Below are positions 48,434 through 58,300 of a DNA stretch of 64,000 nt, piece by piece. The notes below the pieces were generated by a model. It searched no databases. It was not told the DNA's origin and saw only the letters and a program-made list of their open reading frames with translations. The translations under genes and the position numbers were made by a program. How positions within the stretch are numbered: the stretch's first letter is position 1; the number at the start of each line of letters is the position of its first letter. Origin of the DNA: JBGSPQ01 sp041738505 (lineage in GTDB: Bacteria; Patescibacteriota; Gracilibacteria; UBA1369); the NCBI GenBank assembly GCA_041738505.1, contig JBGSPQ010000010.1, forward strand, positions 6,603-70,602. The letters run 5' to 3'.

Positions 48434-49960
48434 ATGTCCAAAAAACATTCCAAAACCGTCCGTGTCCAAAACTACATCAATGGCAAATGGGTGCCGGCAA
48501 TATCGGGAAAGACTTTCGAACGGGAAAACCCCGCTTTTACGAATGAAAAAGTGGCCGTCTGTCCTCTATCGGATAAGCGCGATGTTGAAGCGGCGGTTAA
48601 GGCGGCCAAGAATGCATTCCCTCTCTGGCGGGACACGCCCGCCCCCAAGCGCGGGGAAATTTTATATAAAGCCGCGCAGCTTCTGGAAGAAAAAAAATCG
48701 CTTCTTGGCGATTTGGCCGCCAACGAAATGGGCAAAGTAAAAAAAGAGGCTTACGGCGACGTGCAGGAGGCGATTGATATGGGCTACTACATGGCCGGCG
48801 AAGGCAGAAGACTCCACGGAGAAACAATGCCATCCGAACTCCCGAACAAATCCATCCGCACCGTGCGCCAGCCGCTGGGAGTTTTCGGGGTGATCACTCC
48901 CTGGAATTTTCCCGTAGCCATTCCCGCATGGAAGATTTTCCCCGCTTTGATAAGCGGCAATACCGTTGTTTTTAAGCCGTCGCAGTGCGCGACAGCCTGC
49001 GCCTATGAATTTGTAAAAATATTTGAACAGGCGGGACTGCCTTTGGGCGTTCTGAATCTTGTCTGCGGAAGTGGAAAGGATGTGGGGGAACCGCTCTTTA
49101 AACATCCCGACATCAATGGCGTCACCTTTACGGGATCTTCCGCCGTGGGTATGAAAATAGGCGAATATTGCGGAAAGAATCTAATCAAACACTCTCTGGA
49201 AATGGGCGGCAAAAACGTGATTATCGTCATGGACGACGCCGACATTGACCTTGCTGTGGACGGGGCTGTATGGGCCGCCTTCGGCACAACGGGACAGAGA
49301 TGCACGGCCGCTTCGCGCATTATTATTCATGAAAAAGTATATGATCGGTTCAAGAAAAAATTTCTGGAGGAAATCGCCAAATTAAAACTCGGCTACGCGC
49401 TGGAAAAGAACGTGGACATGGGACCTCTGGTCAGCCGCGAGGCTCTGGAAAAAACATATAAATACATGGAAATCGCCAAAAAAACGGACAAGGCGAAATT
49501 GATAGCGGGAGGGGATATAGCCAAAGGAAAAGGGGTAAATGATATAAAATTGGCCGGAGGGTACTTTTTTGAACCGACCGTTTATGAAAAAGTCACTCCA
49601 AGTATGCGCATATTCCGTGAGGAGATTTTTGGACCCGTAACCGCTTTAATCAAAGTGAAGGATTTTGAACAGGCGCTTGAATACGCCAACAATGTTGAAT
49701 ACGGACTAAGCTCGTCCATTTTCACAAAGAGCATTAATCTTGCAGAAAAGGCCGCCGCAAAACTGGAAACCGGTCTGGTATATATAAACACTTCCACCAT
49801 CGGCGCTGAAATTCAGACGCCTTTTGGAGGAGTAAAAAACTCCGGTAACGGCCACCGCGACGCCGGAGGAAAGGGCGGTGCCATAGACACTTTTACAGAA
49901 ATGAAAGTTATCTCGGTTGATTATTCCGGCCATCTGCAAAAAGCGCAGGGTATTGATTGA
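48434..49960 (+). CDS. Aldehyde dehydrogenase, probably glutamate-semialdehyde (P5C) dehydrogenase
   Basis: 508 residues, NAD(P)-dependent ALDH fold. Nucleotide loop FTGSSAVGMKIGEY, general-base Glu in LEMGGKNVII (about residue 258) and catalytic Cys in TTGQRCTAASR (about residue 292), plus NFPVAIPAWKIFPAL and EEIFGPVTALIK. It is the first of three tightly spaced genes whose others look like an aminotransferase and an arginase. The simplest reading is oxidation of glutamate semialdehyde to glutamate. Sequence alone would also allow aminoadipate semialdehyde or another substrate. Confidence 0.88.
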   Translation: MSKKHSKTVRVQNYINGKWVPAISGKTFERENPAFTNEKVAVCPLSDKRDVEAAVKAAKNAFPLWRDTPAPKRGEILYKAAQLLEEKKSLLGDLAANEMGKVKKEAYGDVQEAIDMGYYMAGEGRRLHGETMPSELPNKSIRTVRQPLGVFGVITPWNFPVAIPAWKIFPALISGNTVVFKPSQCATACAYEFVKIFEQAGLPLGVLNLVCGSGKDVGEPLFKHPDINGVTFTGSSAVGMKIGEYCGKNLIKHSLEMGGKNVIIVMDDADIDLAVDGAVWAAFGTTGQRCTAASRIIIHEKVYDRFKKKFLEEIAKLKLGYALEKNVDMGPLVSREALEKTYKYMEIAKKTDKAKLIAGGDIAKGKGVNDIKLAGGYFFEPTVYEKVTPSMRIFREEIFGPVTALIKVKDFEQALEYANNVEYGLSSSIFTKSINLAEKAAAKLETGLVYINTSTIGAEIQTPFGGVKNSGNGHRDAGGKGGAIDTFTEMKVISVDYSGHLQKAQGID

Positions 49961-49970
49961 TAAAAAAACC

Positions 49971-51314
49971 ATGAACAGAGACAAACAAACACCAAAAATC
50001 AGAACAAAACTTCCCGGTCCGAACGCCGCAAAATGGGTGGAGTTTCATCTTAAAAACGCCGCCAAGGCAACATATGAAAAGCACTTTGTCTGGGATCGAT
50101 CCGCTCCGGCAATCGGTCCATTTTGCACCGATCCCGACGGCAATGTAATTTTGGATTTCGCCTCTCACGTTTCGTCAAATCCGTTGGGGTACAACCATCC
50201 CGCGCTTATTAAAACGGCGGGTGAGCTTGCCAAAATCGATCCCGACAGATACGCGGGCACCGATTTCATCGGTGCCTTTGCCAAAACCCCCGCGCTCTCC
50301 AAACTCCCAACGCCCGCCCACCTCCACAACAAACTGATAGAAATCACTTCGCAGTTCGGCTTTAAAAAAGTGTTTCTGTCCAATTCCGGTTCGGAGGCGG
50401 TGGAAAACGCCATAAAATTCTGCTACCAGCACCGCAAAAACTACGGTTACGGCTTTACTTTTGACGGCGCCTTTCACGGACGCACGCTGGGCGCGCTTTC
50501 GCTCAACCGCTCCAAAAATCTGCATAAAAGCTGGTATCCGCAGATTCCATACATCTTAAGTTTTCCTTTTGATTACTGCCACGGCGAAGATTGCAACTAC
50601 GCGGGCACTCGTGCCCGCGCCGCCGACTCCATAGAAAAAATGTTGGATCCCGAAAAAGGATTAATCACTCCCGAAGAAGTGGCTTTCATCATCATAGAGC
50701 CAATCCAGGGCGAAGGCGGATACAACATCCCCGAAACAAAATTCATTCAAACTGTGGCCAAAACCGCCAAAAAACACGGTATTCCCCTAATCTGCGACGA
50801 AATCCAGTCGGGAATGGGGCGCACCGGAAAGTGGTGGGCCAGTGAACACTTTGGCATCAAACCGGACATCATCACCGCCGGCAAAGCCCTGCGCGTGGGC
50901 GCCACCATCGGTCGGGAAAAATTCTTTCCCAAAGAATCGTACCGCATCGGCTCGACCTGGGGCGAAGGCAACGCCATAGCCTCCGCCGTCGGCTATATGA
51001 CAATAGAAATCATCCAAAAAGAAAACCTGCTCCAAAATGCCACCGTGATGGGAAATTACTTCCTAAGTGAACTGAACAAACTCAAATCCGCCCACCCGCA
51101 AATCCATGATGTTCGTGGAATCGGGCTTATGGATGCCATAGATTTTACCACCAAAAAACTGCGGGACGAGTTTCGTGAAAAATGTCTGCAAAAAGGACTC
51201 CTGCTTCTTAGTTGCGGCTACAAAGTTGTCCGTCTGCTTCCCCCGTTGGACGTCACAAAAAGGGAAATAGACCTCGCTCTGGAAATAATCAAATCCGTTC
51301 TAAATGAGCTCTGA
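49971..51314 (+). CDS. Class III aminotransferase, probably ornithine aminotransferase
   Basis: 447 residues from the ATG at 49971, 10 nt after the previous stop. PLP fold type I: FLSNSGSEAVENAIKFC, GAFHGRTLGALSLN, IIIEPIQGEGGYNIP, LICDEIQSGMGRTGK, and Schiff-base Lys in IITAGKALRVGA. Members use ornithine, lysine, GABA or acetylornithine. Next to an arginase and an aldehyde dehydrogenase, ornithine to glutamate semialdehyde is the best fit. It overlaps the arginase start by 11 nt, so they are translationally coupled. Confidence 0.9.
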   Translation: MNRDKQTPKIRTKLPGPNAAKWVEFHLKNAAKATYEKHFVWDRSAPAIGPFCTDPDGNVILDFASHVSSNPLGYNHPALIKTAGELAKIDPDRYAGTDFIGAFAKTPALSKLPTPAHLHNKLIEITSQFGFKKVFLSNSGSEAVENAIKFCYQHRKNYGYGFTFDGAFHGRTLGALSLNRSKNLHKSWYPQIPYILSFPFDYCHGEDCNYAGTRARAADSIEKMLDPEKGLITPEEVAFIIIEPIQGEGGYNIPETKFIQTVAKTAKKHGIPLICDEIQSGMGRTGKWWASEHFGIKPDIITAGKALRVGATIGREKFFPKESYRIGSTWGEGNAIASAVGYMTIEIIQKENLLQNATVMGNYFLSELNKLKSAHPQIHDVRGIGLMDAIDFTTKKLRDEFREKCLQKGLLLLSCGYKVVRLLPPLDVTKREIDLALEIIKSVLNEL

Positions 51315-52185
51315 TAAGCCACAAATTACACTTTTGGGAGCACCGTCCTGCCTTGGGGGAAACGTTTTCGGATGTCAGGATGGGCCTTTCGCCATCAGAA
51401 AAATCCTTATTCCAAAACTGAAAAAAAATAAAATTTCTTTCCGCGATCTGGGGGACGTGAATCCTCCTATCACCTGCGTAATCACAAATCCCCGGGCCAA
51501 ATGTCTGGACGAAATCAGGCAAACCGACAACCTGCTGGTAAAAAAAATCCGCGCGGAAAAATTGTTTTCCTTTAGTATCAAAAATAAATCAGCTACTCTG
51601 CCGATTCTATTGGGCGGCGATCATTCCCTTAATTACTCTTTTATCCTGGAATTGCATCGCAAAATGGGCAAAATCGGACTCATCTGGTTTGACGCGCACG
51701 CCGATTTCAACACACCTAAAATATCGCCGTCCGGCAACGTGCATGGCATGGTTCTTGCCGGGCTGGCAAAAAAAGTGGGGGAAACTAATATTGTGATTTT
51801 TGGAGTGAGGGACCTTGACCCGCAAGAAAAAACGCGACTGGAAAAATCGAAAGTGACCGTTATCACCATGGAGGAAATCAAAAAAAAAGGGACTGAAAAG
51901 TCGCTTAAAAAAGCGCTTAATGCCCTTTCAAAGACAAAGGGCATTCATCTAAGTTTTGACTTGGATATGTTTGACCCGTCCATCGCACCCGGAACGGGAA
52001 CCCCCGTAAAAAAAGGCTTAAATAAAACAGATTTGAAAGACCTGATGAAAACTCTGCGCACTCAAAATACCCCGCCGATGGTTTCCGCTGACATCATGGA
52101 ATTAAATCCGCTAAATGATAAGTACGGCAGAACCGCCGGCCTTGCCGCCGAAATTGTTATCGGTCTGGCAAATCTATCCAAATAG
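51304..52185 (+). CDS. rocF: Arginase
   Basis: 293 residues, ureohydrolase fold with a two-manganese site: His in LLGGDHSLNYS, DAHADFNTPKISPSGNVHGM with three Asp and a His, and SFDLDMFDPSIAPGTGTPV with two Asp. The SPSGNVHGM stretch after DAHAD is typical of arginase rather than agmatinase. It converts arginine to ornithine and urea. It is last in the operon with an aminotransferase and an aldehyde dehydrogenase, giving an arginine-to-glutamate route. Its 3' end overlaps the convergent glycosyltransferase gene by 12 nt. Confidence 0.92.
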   Translation: MSSDKPQITLLGAPSCLGGNVFGCQDGPFAIRKILIPKLKKNKISFRDLGDVNPPITCVITNPRAKCLDEIRQTDNLLVKKIRAEKLFSFSIKNKSATLPILLGGDHSLNYSFILELHRKMGKIGLIWFDAHADFNTPKISPSGNVHGMVLAGLAKKVGETNIVIFGVRDLDPQEKTRLEKSKVTVITMEEIKKKGTEKSLKKALNALSKTKGIHLSFDLDMFDPSIAPGTGTPVKKGLNKTDLKDLMKTLRTQNTPPMVSADIMELNPLNDKYGRTAGLAAEIVIGLANLSK

Positions 52186-53286
52186 AACATCGTAAGTCTG
52201 GCGCGCCGCTTTTTCCCATTCAAAACGCGCCACCTGCTTTTCACCTTTGTTGATCAGCTGATTAACAAAAAATCCGTCGCTTGCCAGCCTTTTTAATCCC
52301 ACCCCAATCTCCTCCACTTTTTCCGGATCAACCAGAAAAGCCGCGTCCCCGGCCACCTCCGGCATGGAAGACACCTTGGAAGTCAGAACCGGCCTGCGCA
52401 TCGCAAAACCCTCCAACACCGGCAGACCGAAACCCTCGTACAAAGATGGGAAAGCCACAATCCGGCAGGCGCTCATTAAAAAAAGTTTTTCACGTTCGGT
52501 AACGTACCCCGGCATAATCACATTATCCGTCAGTCCAAAGCGCGAAACCGCTTCCACAATTTCTTCATGGCCCACCCCGTTTTTCCCCGCCAGCACCAGC
52601 TTCCAGTCCGGAAACTCCTTTAAAAACCGCGAAAAACCCTCAATCAACCGCACCAGATTTTTCTTGCTTTCCAGCCTGCCAACGTAAAAAATGAACAAAT
52701 CATCATCCTTAAGCCCAAAACGCTTAATCTGCTTTTCCTTTTCCAGCGAGTTAAACTGCAGAATTTTGGGATACTCCGGCGCTCCGTGGGGAATCACCAC
52801 AATCTTGTTCTGCGGGCAGTTGTATAGATTTACCAGATCTTTTTTAGTGGCTTCGCTGGGCACAATAATCTTCCAGCTCTTTTTGACCGCGCGCCTTGTG
52901 GAAAGCTCCAGCATCCAATACTGGGAAAACGAGTAGCAATGTTTAAAATAACGAAAGGCCACATCGTGAATGGTAATCACCGACTTTGCGGGCAGAATAA
53001 GCGGCAAAGTGTGTGAAGGTACAAAAAGTCTGTCCACCGGATGCCTCAACAGCTCATAACTAAGCCTAAAAATCGTCCAGAATCGCCGCGCCCCAATCAC
53101 CCGCGGTTTCACATTAAATGGCAGATCGGCCGCGAACTTAATCTCACGCGGGCTGTACAAAAAAGCCTTGGACGTATGCTCCCGCCCCAGCAGGGGAATC
53201 AGCTCGTTAAGCAGATGGTAGCTGTACCACTCAACACCGGTGGCTTCGGGTCCTCCGTAGCGTGATGCGTCAATTCCTATTTTCAT
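52174..53286 (-). CDS. Glycosyltransferase family 4
   Basis: 370 residues, GT-B fold. It begins MKIGIDASRYGGPEATGVEWYSYHLL, the mannosyltransferase-like N-terminus. It has FVPSHTLPLILPAKSVITIHDVAF and, in the donor half, FYVGRLESKKNLVRLIEGFSRF and the GT4 motif FPSLYEGFGLPVLEGFAMRRPVL with two Glu. It probably adds a hexose in surface glycan synthesis. It is unrelated by operon to the other GT4 gene at 40657. Confidence 0.92.
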   Translation of the reverse strand: MKIGIDASRYGGPEATGVEWYSYHLLNELIPLLGREHTSKAFLYSPREIKFAADLPFNVKPRVIGARRFWTIFRLSYELLRHPVDRLFVPSHTLPLILPAKSVITIHDVAFRYFKHCYSFSQYWMLELSTRRAVKKSWKIIVPSEATKKDLVNLYNCPQNKIVVIPHGAPEYPKILQFNSLEKEKQIKRFGLKDDDLFIFYVGRLESKKNLVRLIEGFSRFLKEFPDWKLVLAGKNGVGHEEIVEAVSRFGLTDNVIMPGYVTEREKLFLMSACRIVAFPSLYEGFGLPVLEGFAMRRPVLTSKVSSMPEVAGDAAFLVDPEKVEEIGVGLKRLASDGFFVNQLINKGEKQVARFEWEKAARQTYDVLFG

Positions 53287-53344
53287 AATCGGTATCGCGT
53301 TATTTCTGACACCGGATGCGGTTCCGGCAACCCATTATACATAC

Positions 53345-54019
53345 TCAGCATACCCGCGCCAGCACAATTGCGTAAACCTTTTTACAGCCCGCGTTTTTAA
53401 GCGTCAGCGCGCATTCGTTCAAAGTGGAAAGAGTTGTCGCCACATCATCAACCAGAAAAACGCATTTGCCCGAAAGACTCAAAATCGTATCTTCAAAATC
53501 CTTATCAATCACAAAAGCCCCGCGGATGTTTTTTATCCTGTCTTCGCGCTTCAGCTCCATCTGCGCTATTCGAAAGTGAATTCGCTTAAGCGGATAAATC
53601 ACATTAATTCCACAAATCGTTCCAACCCTTTTTGCCAGCAGATCCGATTGGTTAAATCCCCTCCATTTAAACCTTTTCTTATGAAGCGGCACCGGGCAAA
53701 GCACTGCATCGTCTCTATTAAGCGATTCATTCATTTTTTCCGCCATCAACCGCCCCAGCGGTATAAAAAGTTCCTTAATCAAATCATATTTAAAAGAGTG
53801 GATCAGCCTTGCCGGAAGAGAATGATCTTCATATCTATAAACCGCCATTATCCCATCCAAAGGGGAATCTTTTGGGATTGAGATTTGGTCGGCCGTCATC
53901 ATTTTTTGCAGTGATTTAAAGCATTTATCGCATACAAAAGCCCCCTCCAGACCGCAATTAAGACAAAACGCCGGAAAAAACAAATCCTTCAGAAATCCTA
54001 TAAAAATATCTTTCAACAT
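53345..54019 (-). CDS. comF: ComF-family phosphoribosyltransferase-like protein
   Basis: 224 residues. A zinc-ribbon start with two Cys pairs (CLNCG, CDKC), then a type I PRT fold: HSFKYDLIKELFIPLGRLMAE, CPVPLHKKRFKWRGFNQSDLLAK, and the PRPP loop CVFLVDDVATTLSTLNECA near the C-terminus. ComF takes part in natural DNA uptake in several bacteria, which fits organisms thought to import nucleic acids. No other competence gene is visible in this window. Confidence 0.92.
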   Translation of the reverse strand: MLKDIFIGFLKDLFFPAFCLNCGLEGAFVCDKCFKSLQKMMTADQISIPKDSPLDGIMAVYRYEDHSLPARLIHSFKYDLIKELFIPLGRLMAEKMNESLNRDDAVLCPVPLHKKRFKWRGFNQSDLLAKRVGTICGINVIYPLKRIHFRIAQMELKREDRIKNIRGAFVIDKDFEDTILSLSGKCVFLVDDVATTLSTLNECALTLKNAGCKKVYAIVLARVC

Positions 54020-54029
54020 AATTTAGCCC

Positions 54030-54057
54030 TTTACTCAATTAAAACATCTGCTAAAAT
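54030..54057 (+). promoter_or_regulatory. Promoter for tRNA-Val
   Basis: TTTACT (54030-54035), 16 nt, TAAAAT (54052-54057) with an extended -10 TG. Start near 54064. Confidence 0.6.
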
Positions 54058-54119
54058 AACTAATGCCATAAACGGATTAAGGAATTCTAAAAAAATGCTT
54101 AAATCCGCGGGCGGCCCAA

Positions 54120-54196
54120 GGAGTTATAGCTCAGTTGGCTAGAGCGCAGCATTGACATTGCTGAGGTCGGAGGTTCGACTCCTCCTAACTCCACCA
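54120..54196 (+). tRNA. tRNA-Val (GAC)
   Basis: Acceptor GGAGTTA pairs with TAACTCC. D arm AGCTCAGTTGGCTAGAGC, anticodon stem CAGCA/TGCTG with loop TTGACAT (anticodon GAC), T arm GGTTCGACTCC, discriminator A and encoded CCA (54194-54196). Confidence 0.96.
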
Positions 54197-54226
54197 TTAG
54201 ACACTCAACAACCATTAACAAACCAT

Positions 54227-54739
54227 ATGCCAGACGATACAAATCAACAGGGAGCCGGTCAGGGAGCTTCACCGCAGGGCGGCATGCCCGGAGCAGGTGA
54301 CATGGGGGGATTTATGGGTGGATTTCCGCCTCCTCCTCCGCCAAAGGAAGAAGATAAGACTCCGGCCAATTACAAAATCGGACAGCATCTGCCAAAAATG
54401 ATAAATGTGGTCATTCCGGCTCACAACCTTTCTTTTGACGAGCAGTATTTTCTGCATCTGCTTGCCGGATCCATCTCATTGGCCAAAGACGAAAAGAAAC
54501 GAATTATTGAGTCAATTCCCAAATTAAGGCAAGAGCAGGTGGACGAACTTATCCGCATTTTTGAAGAGGAGAGAGCCAAATTCGCCGAACTTTCCGCCAA
54601 ACACGTGGAACAATTAAAGAAGCTGGAAAAACAGCATTTGGCTGATTGGCAGGACATAGAGCTGGAGCAGAAAGCCGGGGAAAAGCAGCAGGCCGACGAA
54701 GACGAGGCGGATAAAATCCGCAAACAGTTGGGGCTGTAG
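54227..54739 (+). CDS. Coiled-coil protein, paralogue of 33805-34371
   Basis: 170 residues from the ATG at 54227, 30 nt after tRNA-Val. The frame is open into the tRNA, but no start there is credible. A Gly/Gln/Met/Pro-rich start (with a run of six Pro) precedes a helical charged region: FDEQYFLHLLAGSISLAKDE, IPKLRQEQVDELIRIFEEE, LKKLEKQHLADWQDIE and an acidic tail. The order and several residues match the protein at 33805. No enzyme motif. It probably shares the tRNA promoter. Confidence 0.72.
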   Translation: MPDDTNQQGAGQGASPQGGMPGAGDMGGFMGGFPPPPPPKEEDKTPANYKIGQHLPKMINVVIPAHNLSFDEQYFLHLLAGSISLAKDEKKRIIESIPKLRQEQVDELIRIFEEERAKFAELSAKHVEQLKKLEKQHLADWQDIELEQKAGEKQQADEDEADKIRKQLGL

Positions 54740-54788
54740 AGGGGTTATCTAAAAAGTTTGTATTCCATTCCGGTTTACATCGGGCATT

Positions 54789-54816
54789 TTGCATATAGAT
54801 AGAAATATGTTATAAT
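54789..54816 (+). promoter_or_regulatory. Promoter of the giant reading frame
   Basis: TTGCAT (54789-54794), 16 nt, TATAAT (54811-54816). Start near 54823, 44 nt before the ATG at 54867. No promoter of similar quality lies before the second part at 55356. Confidence 0.7.
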
Positions 54817-54866
54817 TATATGAATAGTATTTCATTGCATATTTTACTTAAAATTGGATTAACAAA

Positions 54867-55301
54867 ATGCAGGAATCACAAGCAACAGAAGATTCGGATA
54901 TAAAAAATTTTCTTCCCGCTACCGTTCGAGATGTGAATTCAACAGATATTTCCGATATCGAACCTTTGGACGATTTACATTATGTAGAGGATCGAAGAGA
55001 AATAACAAATACCGCGGTTCATAATGTTACCCGTGCAAGCGCAAGTGAACAGCAAATAAAAAGTCGTACTGCCGAATATGTACGCAGAAGAGAGTATACG
55101 GAAGTTTTTTTCCCGGTGATGGATATTGAACAGGCCCTTATGAGAACCGGTATTGGGAATGAAGTGATTTCAGATTTGATCAATATCATAAAAGTTGGCA
55201 GGCAGAATGTGTTTCCACCGGGGTTTGTTATTGAAAAAAAAGGTAAGCGATTCTTGAATTTGGCCGTTTTAAGCGGAGAAGATCCTGAATTATTGGAGTA
55301 G
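54867..55301 (+). CDS. N-terminal part of the giant M48-ABC1 frame, ending in TAG
   Basis: 144 residues ending in TAG at 55299-55301. It is polar with no signal peptide, and has FFPVMDIEQALMRTGIGNEV and a last stretch FVIEKKGKRFLNLAVLSGED. The frame continues open without a shift after the TAG, and the codons across it (GAG TAG CTT) read smoothly if TAG were CAG (Gln). Only this part has a promoter and a clear ATG. It is therefore either a separate small protein, the first part of a gene broken by one base change, or a case of stop-codon readthrough. No homologous family recognised. Confidence 0.6.
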   Translation: MQESQATEDSDIKNFLPATVRDVNSTDISDIEPLDDLHYVEDRREITNTAVHNVTRASASEQQIKSRTAEYVRRREYTEVFFPVMDIEQALMRTGIGNEVISDLINIIKVGRQNVFPPGFVIEKKGKRFLNLAVLSGEDPELLE

Positions 55302-55355
55302 CTTAAAAGTGTTCACGGTGCCTATGAGCTGTTTGTTGCTTTGGATAGGGATCTG

Positions 55356-58300
55356 ATGATGCAGGGTAAACATTCTGTGCATCTTTTGAATTTTAAGAAA
55401 AAAAGAATTGAAGTCGCCGAAAGAATGTCTGCCGAAGTCAGAAAGTACGGAAGACAAGCGATCGACCTTGAATATGAGCTTGCCGGATTGGATACGTGTC
55501 ATTCTTTTCAAAGCGAGGAGATTAAAGAGAGTTGTCTGATTTTGCAGAATTATTGTCAGGCGATAATGGACAAAATCAGTGCGGTATCGGGACTAAAAAA
55601 TGTGAAACCAAAAATATATTTGACCAGGTCGATGACAGCCAATGCCTTTGTATGGGCAGAGCATGGGGAGGAAGGAATAAAGGATTTATTGGAATTGGCA
55701 CGGGCGGGCAAAGAGGTTGAATTACCGGTTTTTGTTCATGCGGGGCTGGTGCAGTCATTAAGATATGATGATGAGTTGGCCGGAATTTTTGCGCATGAAT
55801 TGACACATTTAATGCAGCCCGCATATAACAGGCAAAATTCGGATCAGGAAAAACAGAGGTTGGAATATGATGCGGATAAAAACGCTCTTCATCTTACCGA
55901 TGCCGCCGGCTTTAACCCCCGCGGGTTATTATCATGTTTTGAATCCCACAATAATCGGGATATTGTTTCAAGCCTCGGTATGTCTTCGCATCCCGCAACC
56001 GAATCAAGAATCACCGAGCTGGAAAAGGAATATCATCGCAAGGATCTGCCATTGATTAACAGTGGTAAAAGCATGAAACATTTGCCGGAGAATATGTCAG
56101 AGGCCGTTAATGCGCTTGAAAAAGCTCAATCGTTAAAAACAAACGATATTGATTTATCAGAATTGGAAAGAAAAGAAAAATTGGATGAATATTTGGAGCA
56201 AAATTCGGGTGCGGATTTGTATTTCAGAAAAGGGTTTAATGGTTCAATTCATTCAATAGCTAACAGCAGATTAATAGAGGAGGCGATTCATCAGGAACTG
56301 GTGCATGGAACATTGGGACATCGGGCGAGAATGTTAAATGCCTTGAGCTGTTTTTTAGCCGGTTTACAGCTAAAAGCGGTAAATACCGATCCCGATGTGC
56401 GTTACGATTTTGAAAATCCTAAAAGTTACCGGAGTGATATTGGTGCGGTTCCCGATCTTGATGAATATTTTAATGCTCCAAAAGAGGAGAAATATATCAG
56501 TGATTCGGACAATCTTAAAAATTATGAGTTAAACGGAGCCGTTGAAACATTCACAAACCTGGAAGAGGAAATGAAGGCACTGGGTTTGGAAACGGAAATT
56601 GGCAAATTTCCCAAAACCATTGAAGAGTGGATAAACATGGACAATGAATATACCGACCTTTTTTGGAAGCTGTATGATGAAAATGGAGTTCACGACAAGA
56701 AGCAACGGTTAAACATCTTAATGGGTGTAATGAGGGTTTATATGACAATGCCATCGGTCGAAAAGGTCTGCAAAATCGAAAAGGTGACCCGGTATGTGAT
56801 TAAAAGAAAAGAACCTATCGAACCAAAACCGGAGGGGGTGCTGCAAATGCTCCCTGAAAGGTTGCGCACGCAAAAAAGAAAAAACGATTTGGAAATTGAG
56901 TACGAGGACGTTGAAGTGAAGAAAGAAAAGAAGGAGTCATTATTCAGCTCATACGCGAGCGGATTGAATTTACCTCATGGCATGAGAAAAATAGATTATA
57001 TGGATCAGGCTCCGCTGATAAGGGGTCTGGCCAGGACTCTGCATGATAAATCCATTGATGCATATCGGGAAATTTTGACTCTGGACGGTGTGGGGCAGGT
57101 TGATCCCAAAGTGTTGGAATTCATTTTGCTCAATTTTTATAACAATTCTAACGGAGTCAGTTCAAATCAAGGAGTATTACTGGATGGGTTGGACAATCCA
57201 ACAATTACGTTTTTGGATCAGGTGGTGAGGGTTTTGGAGTCAAAAAACCTATGCAGGAGTTTTTCGGATCCCATAATAGGTAATTTCGGTATTCAGAATT
57301 CGCATGCACAGGCATACATTATGGTGATAGCATTCGGGTTGAAACCAAAAAATGAGCAAGAAAAGGAAATTAGAGAAAACTATCTGAAAAGAGTGATGGT
57401 TGATCCTTTTTTAGGCGGCAACAGGGGGGAGACACCCACCTATATATTGTATCTTAAGACTGACGATCGGATGCTTGAGCATTTTGATGAGGAGTTTGTT
57501 CAAGCTGAACCATGGAGAGGGGATAACTATGATTTGAGTATTATTAATTTGAGAAGTGTAGCTCCAAGTGTTAGCGCTCATTGGATAATCAATAAAGAGC
57601 GGTTTTTGGCAGAAATGCAAAGCGTTTTAAATGGTGGGGAAAGCGGTGCGGGACTGGAAATCAAAGAAGATGTACGTAAGAAAATAAAAACAAAGATATT
57701 AAGAGCGGTTGAGAAAAAACCCCTGCTTAATAGAATGGTAAGTAAAGCCGATGACAAAAAAGAACGTGAAATGTTAATTGATGATTTAATGGGTTTATCG
57801 GCATTAATGGGAAGGTATGTGGATAAAACCTATGAAGATGTATTGCCAAATCATGATTCGGTTAAGGCTATGTTTAAAAAGGAACAGCAATGGTATTCAT
57901 CTGTTGGGAGCAATCCCGGTCCCGACATTGTAAGGTTTATGGTGAAGGAGATCGCAAAAGTTTTTGATGTTTCAACTCTTCGAAAGCATGTTAGGGCTAC
58001 GGACAAGGATCAATCGGATGAAGATTTGCTCTTCTCCGTATTCGCAAAAATGACCTCGGTGGATGATAGGTTGGAAAGGTATCAGGAAGTTACATATTTA
58101 AGCAATGAGGCTCATGGGAATGTCGCCCTGGATGAGTTTGTTTATGAATATGGTGGTTGGAAAGCATCATACGAACGTTATGATGTTGACGATTTGAAAG
58201 GGGCGAGATACCTTTTATATAGAAAAAAAGATTTACCTACGGGTTCCGAAGCCGGTATAGACGAAGAGACCCTTTATAAATGGTTGGAAGCATTGGCCGT

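Noticed and set aside
54152..54226. Upstream extension of the coiled-coil gene
   Set aside because: It would begin inside tRNA-Val; the ATG at 54227 is the first start after the tRNA.
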